Assembly: GCA_000648925.1 (NCBI GenBank)
Contig: JFHF01000016.1
Span: 1-64,000, forward strand
Source: Caballeronia jiangsuensis
Lineage (GTDB): Bacteria > Pseudomonadota > Gammaproteobacteria > Burkholderiales > Burkholderiaceae
DNA: 64,000 bases
Direction of reading: 5' to 3'
The notes under the pieces were generated by a model, which saw only the letters and a list, made by a program, of their open reading frames with translations, did not search any database and was not told the origin of the DNA. This document shows positions 25,890 to 34,622 of the stretch, one piece after another; the first letter of the stretch is position 1; each line of letters starts with the position of its first letter. The translations under genes and the position numbers were made by a program.

Positions 25890-27391
25890 GCGCCTGCTCC
25901 TGTCGTTGCCCACTGAATGACCGTTTCCGAATCCGCCTTGTCGCGCGCGATCTCGGTCACGATGCTGCCGCGATACATCACCAGCACGCGATCCGACATG
26001 CCGAGCAACTCCGGCAGCTCCGAACTCACCATCACGACGGCCGCGCCCGCGCGGGCCATTGTCACCATGTGCGCGTAGATTTCCGACTTCGCGCCCACGT
26101 CGATGCCGCGCGTCGGTTCATCGAGCATGATGACGACCGGACTCGTCGCGGTCGCACGGCCTAAGATGACCTTCTGCTGATTGCCGCCCGAAAGCGTCCC
26201 CGTGATCTGCAACACCGACGACGCACGCACGCCGAAACGCGCGCTCGCATCCTGCGCGAGCTTGCGCTTTTTCGCGCGGCTCACGAAGCCGCCGCTCGCC
26301 AGCGCCTTCAGGCTCGACAACGCAATGTTCTCTTCGATGTTCGCTTCCAGCACGAGCCCTTCGAGCTTGCGATCTTCCGACGTATAAACGAGCCCGTGAC
26401 GCACGCCCTGCGTCGGCGAATGATTGGCGATCTTCCGGCCCTTCACGAGAAGCTCGCCATTCGTCACCGGCAGCGCGCCGAAAATCGTCTTCAGCAATTC
26501 CGTGCGCCCCGCGCCCGCGATGCCCGCAATGCCCACGATCTCGCCCGCGCGCACCGAAAAGCTCGCATTGCGCAGCAGCGGCGCGCTCGCGAGATTGCGC
26601 ACTTCGAGCACGACCGGACCGTAATCGCGCGGTTCCCACGGATAGAACGATTCGAGATTGCGCGCGACCATCGCCTGCACGAGATCCGCTTCGGTCCATT
26701 CGGACATCGGGCGCGCGCCGACGGTCGCGCCATCGCGCATCACGACAGCGGAATCCGCCAGCTCGAACACTTCTTCCAGATGATGCGAGATGAAGATGAT
26801 GCCCATGCCTTCCGCGCGCAGCCGCCGCACCACCGCGTACAGATTGGCGATGTCGTGGCTTTGCAGCGCGGCGGTCGGTTCGTCCATCACGAGAATGCGC
26901 GCATCGCGCGCGATCGCCTTCGCCACTTCGACGAGTTGCCGCTTGTTCAACGGCAGATCGCCGAGCCGCATCCACGGCGGCACGTTGTCGAGGCCCACGC
27001 GCGCCAGTGCCTCGCGCGCCATCGTGTTGGCGTCGCGCATTCTCACGAAGCCGTTGCGCGAAGGCATGCGGCCGAGGAACAGGTTCTCCGCGACCGTCAT
27101 GTCGTTGATGAGCGAAAGCTCCTGATAGATGACGGCCACGCCCGCATCGATCGCCGCATGGGTGCCGCGCGCGAGCGGCATGCCGCCGATGTCGATCGTG
27201 CCTTCGTCGGGCTCGTACGCGCCCGACAGCACCTTCACGAGCGACGACTTGCCCGCGCCGTTCTCGCCGACGATCGCCACCACATGTCCCGCGTGCAGGT
27301 CGAGACTCACGCCACGCAGCGCCTTCACGCCGGGAAAGCTCTTGACGATGCCCTGCATGCGCAACAACGGCGCTTCGGTTTCCACGTTCAT
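25886..27391 (-). CDS. Sugar ABC transporter ATP-binding protein, RbsA family (501 aa)
   Basis: Two fused ATPase domains. The first has GENGAGKSSLVK (Walker A), LPLNKRQLVEVAKA (signature) and LVMDEPTA (Walker B). The second has a degenerate Walker A region (GIAGAGRTELLK), signature LSGGNQQKVILGR and MLDEPTRGIDVG. This asymmetry is normal for RbsA/MglA. I prefer the ATG at 27391, which has GGA nine bases upstream, over 27400. Confidence 0.92.
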   Translation of the reverse strand: MNVETEAPLLRMQGIVKSFPGVKALRGVSLDLHAGHVVAIVGENGAGKSSLVKVLSGAYEPDEGTIDIGGMPLARGTHAAIDAGVAVIYQELSLINDMTVAENLFLGRMPSRNGFVRMRDANTMAREALARVGLDNVPPWMRLGDLPLNKRQLVEVAKAIARDARILVMDEPTAALQSHDIANLYAVVRRLRAEGMGIIFISHHLEEVFELADSAVVMRDGATVGARPMSEWTEADLVQAMVARNLESFYPWEPRDYGPVVLEVRNLASAPLLRNASFSVRAGEIVGIAGIAGAGRTELLKTIFGALPVTNGELLVKGRKIANHSPTQGVRHGLVYTSEDRKLEGLVLEANIEENIALSSLKALASGGFVSRAKKRKLAQDASARFGVRASSVLQITGTLSGGNQQKVILGRATATSPVVIMLDEPTRGIDVGAKSEIYAHMVTMARAGAAVVMVSSELPELLGMSDRVLVMYRGSIVTEIARDKADSETVIQWATTGAGA

Positions 27392-27459
27392 GTCGTGCAT
27401 TCCGTGTGCATTCCGTATGCGGGCCGCGCGTCGCTGGAACGCGCGGCCGCCGGTTGCCC

Positions 27460-28569
27460 TTACTGCTTCACTTCCTCGGACCACAGGCCGTACTTCTTCA
27501 CCTCATCCGAATCGATGTTCGATTTGTCGATGAGCATCGTCGGCCATGCGTAGTTCGCGGGCACGTCCTTCTTCGCGTTGTAGTCCGCGATGAACTGCAG
27601 CGACTTCGCCGCCATCTGGATCGGGTTCTGCGAGATCGTCGCGTCCTGCTTGCCCGCGCGGATCGCGGAGAGCGCCTGCGCGGTGCCGTCGGCGCCGATC
27701 ACGAGAATATGCTCCTTGTCGCCGAGCGGCTTGTAACGGCCCGCGTTGTCGATGGCCTTTTCCGCGCCCACGGTGTTGTCGTCGTTCGCGCCGAAGACCG
27801 CATCGATCTGCGGATATTTCTGCAGGATGCTCGTCATTGCATTGAGCGACTTCTCCTGATCGAACGCGCCTTCCTGACGCGCGACCACCTTGATGTTCGG
27901 ATACTTCGCGATCTCTTCGCTGAAGCCCTTTTCGCGATCCGTCGCGGCCGTCGTGCCGACGAGACCGATCAGATCGACGACGTTGCCCTTCTCCTCGCCA
28001 TAGCGCTTCTTCAGTTGCTCGGCGATCCACTTCGCGCCCGTCTGCCCGAGCGCGACGTTATCCGACGCGACGAACGACGTGACCTTGCCGCCATCCGATC
28101 CGCGATCGAGCGTGAAGACCGGAATGTTCATCGAGTTGGCTTTTTCGACTGCGGGAATGATCGCCTTCGAATCGATCGGATTGAGCACGAGCGCGGTGAC
28201 GCCCTGGCTCAGCAGGTTGATCGCATCGTTGACCTGCTGTTGCGCGTCGCCGTTCGCGTTGGTCTGCACGAGATCGAAGCCCTGATCCTTCGCGCCGCGC
28301 TCGACGCCCGCCTTCAGTCCGACGAAGAACGCGTTGTTCAAAGTCGCGATCGAGAAGCCGATCTTGGGCTTGCCGCCCGCTGCGGTCGCGGCCGGCGCGC
28401 TCGCCGGCGCGCTTGCCGGTGCGCTCGCCGCCGAACTGGTGCTGCTCGTCGACGACGAGTTGTCGCTCTTCGAGCATCCGCTCAACGCGGCCGCCGCGCA
28501 TAGCAATACGGCGCCGCTCGATTTGCCGAACGTTCCCCAACTGTCGAATCTTGCCGAACTCCAGGCCAT
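27460..28569 (-). CDS. Sugar-binding lipoprotein, RbsB-like (369 aa)
   Basis: Lipobox LSGC (Cys32) is followed by a Ser/Thr-, then Ala/Pro-rich tether with three APAS repeats, and a periplasmic binding protein type 1 domain: KIGFSIATLNNAFFVGLKAGVE, DGDAQQQ-like NGDAQQQVNDAINLL, VFTLDRGSDGG and VFGANDDNTVGAEKAI. A lipid-anchored RbsB relative is unusual for Gram-negatives, where this component is normally soluble. GGAGAC precedes the ATG. Encoded after the three catabolic enzymes, so uptake and breakdown are coexpressed. Confidence 0.9.
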   Translation of the reverse strand: MAWSSARFDSWGTFGKSSGAVLLCAAAALSGCSKSDNSSSTSSTSSAASAPASAPASAPAATAAGGKPKIGFSIATLNNAFFVGLKAGVERGAKDQGFDLVQTNANGDAQQQVNDAINLLSQGVTALVLNPIDSKAIIPAVEKANSMNIPVFTLDRGSDGGKVTSFVASDNVALGQTGAKWIAEQLKKRYGEEKGNVVDLIGLVGTTAATDREKGFSEEIAKYPNIKVVARQEGAFDQEKSLNAMTSILQKYPQIDAVFGANDDNTVGAEKAIDNAGRYKPLGDKEHILVIGADGTAQALSAIRAGKQDATISQNPIQMAAKSLQFIADYNAKKDVPANYAWPTMLIDKSNIDSDEVKKYGLWSEEVKQ

Positions 28570-28641
28570 GGCTGTCTCCGTTGTACGAGTTGTTCAATGC
28601 GATTTTTCGCTTCGATGAGGCTTCGCTTCCCGCCACGCGTT

Positions 28642-29313
28642 TCAGCGATCCTCCGTGTTGCGCCTGCCGTAAGTCTTGAACTTCTCCAGCACTTCATCCA
28701 TCTGTTCATCGGAAAGCAGAGGCGGCGCGCCGATCTGCAACGCCAGCAGATACTGCTTCGCCAGCACTTCCACTTCGTGCGCGAGCCACACGGCGCGCGC
28801 AAGATCCGCGCCGAGCGCGATCACGCCATGATGCGCGAGCAGACACGCGCGGCGATCGTCGAGCGCGGCGAGCGCATGATCGGACAACTGCTGGCTGCCG
28901 AAGATCGCATATGGCGCGCAGCGTATCGACTTGCCGCCCGCCGCCGCGACCATGTAATGCAGCGCGGGAATATCGCGTCCATGAATGGCTAGCGCGGTCG
29001 CCGCGATCGAATGCGTATGCACGACGGCGTTGATATCGTCGCGTGCGCGCAGGATGTCGCGATGAATGCGCCATTCCGACGATGGCCTTTCCATGCGCAG
29101 AAGCTCTGCATCGTCGGCGATGTCGAGCGGCAGCCACACGATCTGTTTCTCGTCTAACTCGCGCGCGCTCACGCCGCTCGGCGTGATCAGCAAGCCTTCG
29201 CGATATCGCGCGCTCACGTTGCCCGACGTGCCCTGATTGATGCCGAGCCGCTCCATCTCCAGCGACGTCGCGACGATCGCGCGGCGCAGCGCGCTTTCAT
29301 CGGCCGCGATCAT
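28642..29313 (-). CDS. Class II aldolase, fuculose-1-phosphate aldolase type (223 aa)
   Basis: Zinc aldolase/adducin fold. Zinc ligands by alignment with FucA are His99 and His101 (VVHTHS) and His162 (LAHHGVIA); the acid/base Glu80 sits in SSEWRIH; GTSGNVSAR (28-36) and ITPSGV bind phosphate. It would split a ketose 1-phosphate into DHAP plus an aldehyde. It overlaps the MtnA-like gene by ATGA and follows kinase and isomerase in reaction order, the arrangement of the 5-deoxyribose/methylthioribose DHAP shunt (Ald2/DrdA role). Confidence 0.88.
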   Translation of the reverse strand: MIAADESALRRAIVATSLEMERLGINQGTSGNVSARYREGLLITPSGVSARELDEKQIVWLPLDIADDAELLRMERPSSEWRIHRDILRARDDINAVVHTHSIAATALAIHGRDIPALHYMVAAAGGKSIRCAPYAIFGSQQLSDHALAALDDRRACLLAHHGVIALGADLARAVWLAHEVEVLAKQYLLALQIGAPPLLSDEQMDEVLEKFKTYGRRNTEDR

Positions 29314-30389
29314 GCGGCGTTCCCCTCGGCGGCGAACAGCGTTCTGAGCGAGCGTTCGAACGGCGCATGCACGATGCCGCGTTCCGTGACGAAGCCGCTG
29401 ACGAGCGCATGCGGCGTGACATCGAACGCGGGGTTGCGCGCCTTGATCGCATCGGGCGCGATGCGTCGTCCGGAGAGATGCGTGACTTCCTCGGCATCGC
29501 GCTCCTCGATTTCGATGCGCGAACCACTCGGCGTCTCTAGATCGAGCGTCGATGAAGGACAGGCGACATAGAACGGAATGCCGTAATGATGCGCGGCGAT
29601 GGCGAGCCCCAATGTGCCGATCTTGTTGGCGAAGTCGCCGTTCGCGGCGACGCGGTCCGTCCCGACGATGACGACATCCACGAGCCCTTGCGACATGATC
29701 GACGCGGCGGCGCTATCCATGATGAGCGTGACATCGACGCCTGCCTGCTGCAATTCGAACGCCGTGAGACGTGCGCCCTGCAGAAGCGGACGCGTTTCAT
29801 CGGCATAGACCTTGAACGCGATGCCCGCGCGATGCGCCGCATAGATCGGCGCGGTGGCGGTGCCGATGCCGGTCGTCGCGAGCGCGCCCGCATTGCAGTG
29901 CGTGAGCACACCGCATCCTTCGCGGATGAGCGGCATGCCGTGCTCGCCGATGCCTTCGCACAGCGCCCGATCTTCTTCGTGTATCCGCTTCGCTTCATCG
30001 ACGAGCGCTTGATAGAGCATCGCGGCATCGTTCGTATCGACATCGCGTGAATGACGCAGCATGCGCCGCACGCCCCAGCTCAGGTTCACCGCCGTAGGCC
30101 GCGCCGTTTCGAGCCAGCTCGCATGACGCTCCAGCTCCGCGCGAAACTGCGCGACGGGCAGCGCGGCCGATCCGCGCATCGCGATGCAAAGCCCATACGC
30201 CGCCGCGACGCCGATCGCCGGCGCGCCGCGCACGCGCAACTCGCGAATGGCGCGCCATACCGCTTTCTCATCGGCGACGTTCTCCACGACGATCTCATGC
30301 GGCAAACGCGTCTGATCGAGCAGCAACAGATCGCCGTCGCGCCATTCGATCGTCGGCGGAAGCGTCGTGAACAAGGGCTGCGAAGCCAT
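29310..30389 (-). CDS. mtnA: MtnA-family aldose-1-phosphate isomerase (359 aa)
   Basis: Methylthioribose-1-phosphate isomerase family (eIF2B-related). RGAPAIGVAAAYG (54-66), catalytic Cys165 in LTHCNAGALAT and Asp245 in GTDRVAANGDFANKIGT are all present. Converts an aldose 1-phosphate to the matching ketose 1-phosphate. The start at 30389 follows CAGGAGACC. The usual methionine salvage enzymes (MtnB, C, D) are not adjacent, and a class II aldolase is, which favours a deoxyribose/DHAP-shunt role over methionine recycling. Confidence 0.9.
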   Translation of the reverse strand: MASQPLFTTLPPTIEWRDGDLLLLDQTRLPHEIVVENVADEKAVWRAIRELRVRGAPAIGVAAAYGLCIAMRGSAALPVAQFRAELERHASWLETARPTAVNLSWGVRRMLRHSRDVDTNDAAMLYQALVDEAKRIHEEDRALCEGIGEHGMPLIREGCGVLTHCNAGALATTGIGTATAPIYAAHRAGIAFKVYADETRPLLQGARLTAFELQQAGVDVTLIMDSAAASIMSQGLVDVVIVGTDRVAANGDFANKIGTLGLAIAAHHYGIPFYVACPSSTLDLETPSGSRIEIEERDAEEVTHLSGRRIAPDAIKARNPAFDVTPHALVSGFVTERGIVHAPFERSLRTLFAAEGNAA

Positions 30390-30400
30390 GAGGTCTCCTG

Positions 30401-31666
30401 TCACATCGTCGCGATGTCGCGCTGAATCTCGCGCGCGAGCGTCGCCACCCGTTCGATATCGCCGAGCGTCGCGCGTTCGACGAGCAGCGCTTCCGCGCAA
30501 CGCAGACAGCGCACTTCGATATTCGCCCGCACTTGCGCATCCGGAATGCGCGTGATCTCCGCGACCTTCGCCATGCCGACGATGCGTCGAATCATCTTGC
30601 AGCCCGCGAAGCCGAGCGTATCGGCCAAGAGACGCCGCATGAAATGCGCGCGATACGCCGTGAGCGCGCGGCCGTCCGCGTCCGCGCCGATGAAACGCCG
30701 CTTGCTGCGGCTCTCGTTGTCGCGCCATAGCTCGACGAATTGCGCGCTGAAGCCGTTCCAGATGCGCACCATCTGTTCGAGCAGCCATTCCTGATACGCG
30801 ACGGGATCGCGCCCGTCGATACGTCCGTGCCAGTCGCGCGAGAAGTACGCGAGCAGCAGATTCGCGATCACCGCGCCGACATCGAAGCCCATCGGTCCAT
30901 AGAACGCGAACTCGGGATCGATCACGAAGGTCTCGTCTTCGTTGACCATGATCGAGCCGGTATGCAGGTCGCCGTGCAGCAAGGTCTCGGCGTGGTTCAT
31001 GAAGGCCCACTTCATGTCGGCCGCCGCGATGCGCAATGGCTCGTGCGTTCTCAGCCTTTCGATGGCCGCTTTGGGCAACGCGGGACTATAGACGTTCGAC
31101 GGATGATCCTCGAACGGAAACGTGAACACGAGGTCCTCGGTGATCTTGCACAGCTCCCAGTTGACCGCCGCGCTCGCCGCGTGCTTCTTGATATCGGGCG
31201 CGAGAAAGAGATCGGAGCCGTAGAAGAGCGTGTGCGCGAGATAGGTCGAAAGATGATCCGCGAGACGCGGATACATTGCGCCATCCATCAGACCTTGCCG
31301 CAGGATGCGATGCGACGCGAGGTGCTGCATCACCACGAGAAAGCGCTTGCTGTCCGCGTGATAAACCTTCGGCACATGCCGCGGACACAGCGCGCCGAAG
31401 CGCCGCAACGCGGCGACTTCGTGCTCCATGCGCTGACACGAAAGCGGCCACGTCTTGCCGACGAGCCGCAGAAACGGCGGCGCCTGCTTGACGACGACAC
31501 TGCGCCCGGGCGCCTTCGCATTCGTCACGAAGTACACGTAGTTCAGATTGCCGTCCCCGACTTCGACGACGTCGAGATCGTCGGGATCGCCCAGCAGCGC
31601 GCGCACATCGGGCACGTCGCCGAGATACGCGGCGAGTTCCTGCGCGGTGAAAGCTTCAAACTCCAT
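30401..31666 (-). CDS. mtnK: MtnK-family (5-methylthioribose-type) kinase (421 aa)
   Basis: Protein-kinase-like fold at typical MtnK length. VGDGNLNYVYFV (36-47) is the MtnK glycine loop, Lys60 anchors ATP, HGDLHTGSIM (231-240) is the catalytic loop and IDPEFAFYGPMGFD (249-262) binds metal. MtnK phosphorylates the C1 hydroxyl of methylthioribose; DrdK relatives act on 5-deoxyribose. It is the first enzyme gene after the GntR regulator, 11 bp ahead of the isomerase gene, and so catalyses the committed step after import. Confidence 0.9.
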   Translation of the reverse strand: MEFEAFTAQELAAYLGDVPDVRALLGDPDDLDVVEVGDGNLNYVYFVTNAKAPGRSVVVKQAPPFLRLVGKTWPLSCQRMEHEVAALRRFGALCPRHVPKVYHADSKRFLVVMQHLASHRILRQGLMDGAMYPRLADHLSTYLAHTLFYGSDLFLAPDIKKHAASAAVNWELCKITEDLVFTFPFEDHPSNVYSPALPKAAIERLRTHEPLRIAAADMKWAFMNHAETLLHGDLHTGSIMVNEDETFVIDPEFAFYGPMGFDVGAVIANLLLAYFSRDWHGRIDGRDPVAYQEWLLEQMVRIWNGFSAQFVELWRDNESRSKRRFIGADADGRALTAYRAHFMRRLLADTLGFAGCKMIRRIVGMAKVAEITRIPDAQVRANIEVRCLRCAEALLVERATLGDIERVATLAREIQRDIATM

Positions 31667-31686
31667 CGGTATGTCTCCTCCGATGT

Positions 31687-32406
31687 TCAGCGACGCTTGC
31701 GCACCAGATCGAACTTGAAGATGCTCGTGTTGTAGTAGTCGTTGCTATAGCAAAGCGGCTCGCCGCTCTGATCGAAATCCACTTCATCCAGCAGCAGAAA
31801 GAGGCCGAAGCCGTCGCCCAGTTCCGGCAGATCGCGCGGCGTGAGAATGGTCGGCTGTATCGACGTATGCGTATGCGACAGCCGCCGTCCCGTGCGCGCG
31901 AACATGCCGAAGAGCGACTCGCCAAGCTCGCCCTCGGCGGCATCGAACACGTGCTTCGGAATCGTGTCGATGCAATACGCGGCGATGGCGTCGTCCGCGC
32001 GCCGCACGCGCTCGATTCTCACGCACGGATCGCCACGCGCGATGGCGAGCTTTTCCGCGAGACTCTCCGAAGCCGCGACGGTCTCCATCTGGATGCGGCT
32101 CGTCGACGGCACCGCGCCCACGCTGCGAATCATGTCCGTCACCGACATCAGATCATCGAGCCCGCCGTGCAGCTTCAGCGAAATTTGTCTGATGAAGGTG
32201 CCCTTGCCTTGCTGACGCGACAACAAGCCATGCGAGATCATCTGCGCGACGGCTTCGCGCAGGCTGGAACGGCCGACGCCGAGCAGCTCGCAAAGCTCTA
32301 TTTCAGTGGGAATCTGATCGCCGGGCTTGAGCTTGCGCTCGCGGATCATGGTGAGAAGCGACTCCTGAATCTTGTCGCTCATCGATCGCTCGACGCTCAG
32401 GCGCAT
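31687..32406 (-). CDS. GntR-family (HutC/UTRA) transcriptional regulator (~239 aa)
   Basis: Winged helix at the front (LKPGDQIPTEIELCELLGVGRSSLREAVAQM ... LLSRQQGKGTFI) and a UTRA ligand domain behind it (about residues 90-230). The longest open frame begins at 32442, inside the putative operator; starts at 32406 or 32382 agree better with a promoter whose operator sits at 32439-32456. Neither has a strong ribosome site. Lies 20 bp upstream of the kinase gene and presumably represses the whole sugar operon until its phosphosugar ligand accumulates. Confidence 0.82.
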   Translation of the reverse strand: MRLSVERSMSDKIQESLLTMIRERKLKPGDQIPTEIELCELLGVGRSSLREAVAQMISHGLLSRQQGKGTFIRQISLKLHGGLDDLMSVTDMIRSVGAVPSTSRIQMETVAASESLAEKLAIARGDPCVRIERVRRADDAIAAYCIDTIPKHVFDAAEGELGESLFGMFARTGRRLSHTHTSIQPTILTPRDLPELGDGFGLFLLLDEVDFDQSGEPLCYSNDYYNTSIFKFDLVRKRR

Positions 32407-32438
32407 GAGGGTCTCTGGGATGGCAGTCCCTGAAATAT

Positions 32439-32456
32439 ACATCAGACGTCTGATGT
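32439..32456. promoter_or_regulatory. 18-bp perfect palindrome, GntR operator
   Basis: ACATCAGACGTCTGATGT is a perfect palindrome just upstream of the GntR gene. On the minus strand it lies between TTACAG and TATATT, which could be -35 and -10 boxes with a long 19-bp spacer. This suits autoregulation of the sugar operon. No second copy was seen upstream of the binding-protein or dhaK genes. Confidence 0.65.
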
Positions 32457-32530
32457 TTCTGTAAGGACTTTCCCGAAGCGTTTAATGCTTTATACGAGGG
32501 CTTTTCTGTATGCGGGTGCAGCACGAATAT

Positions 32531-32555
32531 GCCCGTCGCGCGCATCGCGACGGGC
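32531..32555 (-). terminator. Strong hairpin after the PfpI gene
   Basis: GCCCGTCGCG and CGCGACGGGC form a perfect 10-bp stem with a 5-base loop, 25 bp past the PfpI-family stop codon. No T-run follows on the minus strand, so it may be a transcript-end stabiliser or an imperfect terminator. Confidence 0.5.
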
Positions 32556-32580
32556 TTTGCAGTGCACGATTTTTCTGTTG

Positions 32581-33195
32581 TTATGCGAGCGTGGCGGCGT
32601 CGATAAAAGGCGTGATGTTTTTCATCGCGCGCTCGACGTAGACATCTTTTTCGCCGACAGGCGCGACGTAATGCATCGCACTGCGCGCTGCCTCGATGCC
32701 TTCGAGCCGCGCGATCACCCACACCGCCAGATACTGGGATGCGAGGCATCCGCCCGCCGTCGCGACGTTGCCATTCGCGACGAAGGGTTGATCGAGCGTG
32801 CGCACGCCCGCCTCCTCGACCCAGGGCTTCGTGGTCAGGTCGGTGCAGGCGGGCACGTCCCGAAGCAGGCCGAGCTTCGCGAGAATGAGCGTGCCGGAGC
32901 ATTGCGCGCCGAGCAACTGGCGCGAGGGATCGAGCCTGATGCGCGCCATCAGCGATGCATCGGCTGCGACCTGGCGCGTCAGCATGCCGCTGCCGACGAT
33001 CACGGCATCGGCGTTCGCGGCATCGTCGAGCGTGGCTTGCGACTTCAGCACGACGCCGTTCATCGAACGCACTTCTTCCGATGGCGACGCGATCGACACC
33101 TTCCAGTCCGGCTTTTTCACGCGATTGAGAATGCCGAGCGCGATCAGCGAATCCAGTTCGTTGAAGCCCTCGAAGGTGAGAATGGCGATATGCAT
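32581..33195 (-). CDS. DJ-1/PfpI-family protein (204 aa)
   Basis: Class I glutamine-amidotransferase-like fold. FEGFNELDSLIALGIL at the front and the nucleophile elbow GAQCSGT with Cys99. The family covers glyoxalases, isonitrile hydratases and chaperone-like proteins; the elbow Cys followed by Ser-Gly resembles the isonitrile hydratase/regulatory branch. Divergent from a MocR regulator across 82 bp, which suggests it is the regulator's target. Confidence 0.83.
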   Translation of the reverse strand: MHIAILTFEGFNELDSLIALGILNRVKKPDWKVSIASPSEEVRSMNGVVLKSQATLDDAANADAVIVGSGMLTRQVAADASLMARIRLDPSRQLLGAQCSGTLILAKLGLLRDVPACTDLTTKPWVEEAGVRTLDQPFVANGNVATAGGCLASQYLAVWVIARLEGIEAARSAMHYVAPVGEKDVYVERAMKNITPFIDAATLA

Positions 33196-33246
33196 GTTGT
33201 GCTCCTTTCAGCGCATGTGTTGCATGTGTCCATGCTACGGCCCAGA

Positions 33247-33278
33247 ATGAATACAATCAAAAAATTGTCATGAATACA
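33247..33278. promoter_or_regulatory. Direct repeats ATGAATACA, likely MocR operator
   Basis: Two identical ATGAATACA copies start at 33247 and 33270 (23 bp apart). MocR/PdxR/GabR regulators are known to bind direct repeats, so this is a good candidate site. TACAAT (33252-33257) inside the first copy could be the -10 box for the MocR gene. The second copy ends on the A of the MocR ATG. Confidence 0.6.
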
Positions 33279-34618
33279 TGCCAAAACCGCCGCGCTATAA
33301 ACAGATCGTCGATCGATTCGTCGAGGACATTCGGTCCGGTCGCCTGAAAGCAGGCACACGGCTGCCGACGCATCGCGAGCTTGCCGCGCGCGAGGGACTC
33401 GGCATCGTCACCGCGACGCGCGTCTATGCGGAGTTGAACTCGATGGGTCTCGTCAGCGGCGAAACGGGACGCGGCACCTTCGTGAAGGAAACGACGCTCG
33501 CGCGTGAGCTCGGCATCGATCAGGTCGCCATCGCCGCGGACACGGTCGATCTGAACTTCAACTATCCCGCACTGCCCGGTCAGGCGGAGCTGCTGCGCAA
33601 TGCGTTGCGGCAGTTGTCATCGGCGGGCGATCTCGAAGCGCTGTTGCGTTACCAGCCGCACGGCGGACGCGCGCGCGACCGGGCAACGGTCTCGCGTCAT
33701 CTCGCGCGCCGTGGGCTCAATGTGGACGCGGATCGCGTCATGCTCGTCGATGGCGCGCAACACGGTCTCGCCACGACCGTGATGGCGCTGCTCAAGCCCG
33801 GCGATGTGGTCGCCGTCGATAGCCTTACCTATCCCGGATTCAAGCTGCTGGCCGAGGCGCATCGGCTCGAACTCGCGCCGCTGCCGGCATCGGGCGCGGG
33901 CCCCGATCCCGACGCGCTCGATGCGCTATGCAAACGGCGACGCGTGCGCGCCATCTACACGATGCCGACGCTGCACAATCCGCTCGGCTGGGTGATGACG
34001 GCGACGCGGCGCAGGCAACTGGCATCGCTCGCGCGCAGGCATGGCTTCTTCATCATCGAAGATGCCGCCTACGCCTTTCTCGCCGACGACGCTCCGCCGC
34101 CGCTTGCCGCCATCGCGCCCGAATGCACGGTGTACGTCTCGGGATTTTCGAAGAACGTGGCGACGGGTTTGCGTGTCGGCTATGTGGTCGCACCGCTCGA
34201 ATGGGTGCCGAAGATCGAGCGCGCGATCAGAGTGACGACGTGGAATACGCCCGGCGTGATGACGGCGATCGCGTGCGGCTGGCTCGAAGATGGCACGGTC
34301 GACAGGCTCGAAGCGGAGAAGCGCGCGGATGCGTCGGCGCGGCAGGTCATCGCAGCGAGCGCGTTAGGACGTTTGAAGCGCGTCGCGCATCCCGCGTCGT
34401 ATTTCGTATGGCTGCCGATGCCCGATGAAGTCCGCGCGGACCGCATCGCGGCGGCGCTGATGGACGAGCGCATTTCGGTGTCGCTGGCCGAGCCGTTCTG
34501 TACCGCGATACAGGTGCCGCACGCGTTACGCCTGGCGCTGGGATCGGTGGACGCGGGAACGTTGAGGCACGCGCTGGAGAAGGTCAGAGAGATCGTCGAA
34601 GCGCACATCGACATATGA
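33278..34618 (+). CDS. MocR-family regulator with aminotransferase-like domain (446 aa)
   Basis: N-terminal GntR helix (RLKAGTRLPTHRELAAREGLG...GRGTFV, about 20-70), then a fold-type I aminotransferase domain with the PLP lysine at Lys292 (SGFSKNVATGLRVG) and MPTLHNPLG before it. Such proteins use PLP to sense amines or vitamin B6 forms. No Shine-Dalgarno sequence precedes the ATG, and the direct repeat ends on it, so the message may have a very short leader. Likely controls the divergent PfpI gene. Confidence 0.88.
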   Translation: MPKPPRYKQIVDRFVEDIRSGRLKAGTRLPTHRELAAREGLGIVTATRVYAELNSMGLVSGETGRGTFVKETTLARELGIDQVAIAADTVDLNFNYPALPGQAELLRNALRQLSSAGDLEALLRYQPHGGRARDRATVSRHLARRGLNVDADRVMLVDGAQHGLATTVMALLKPGDVVAVDSLTYPGFKLLAEAHRLELAPLPASGAGPDPDALDALCKRRRVRAIYTMPTLHNPLGWVMTATRRRQLASLARRHGFFIIEDAAYAFLADDAPPPLAAIAPECTVYVSGFSKNVATGLRVGYVVAPLEWVPKIERAIRVTTWNTPGVMTAIACGWLEDGTVDRLEAEKRADASARQVIAASALGRLKRVAHPASYFVWLPMPDEVRADRIAAALMDERISVSLAEPFCTAIQVPHALRLALGSVDAGTLRHALEKVREIVEAHIDI

Positions 34619-34622
34619 CTAC

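Noticed and set aside
30390..31010. N-terminal extension of the MtnA-like gene
   Set aside because: It is a shadow of the MtnK-like gene; the ATG at 30389 has a good ribosome site and matches the family length.
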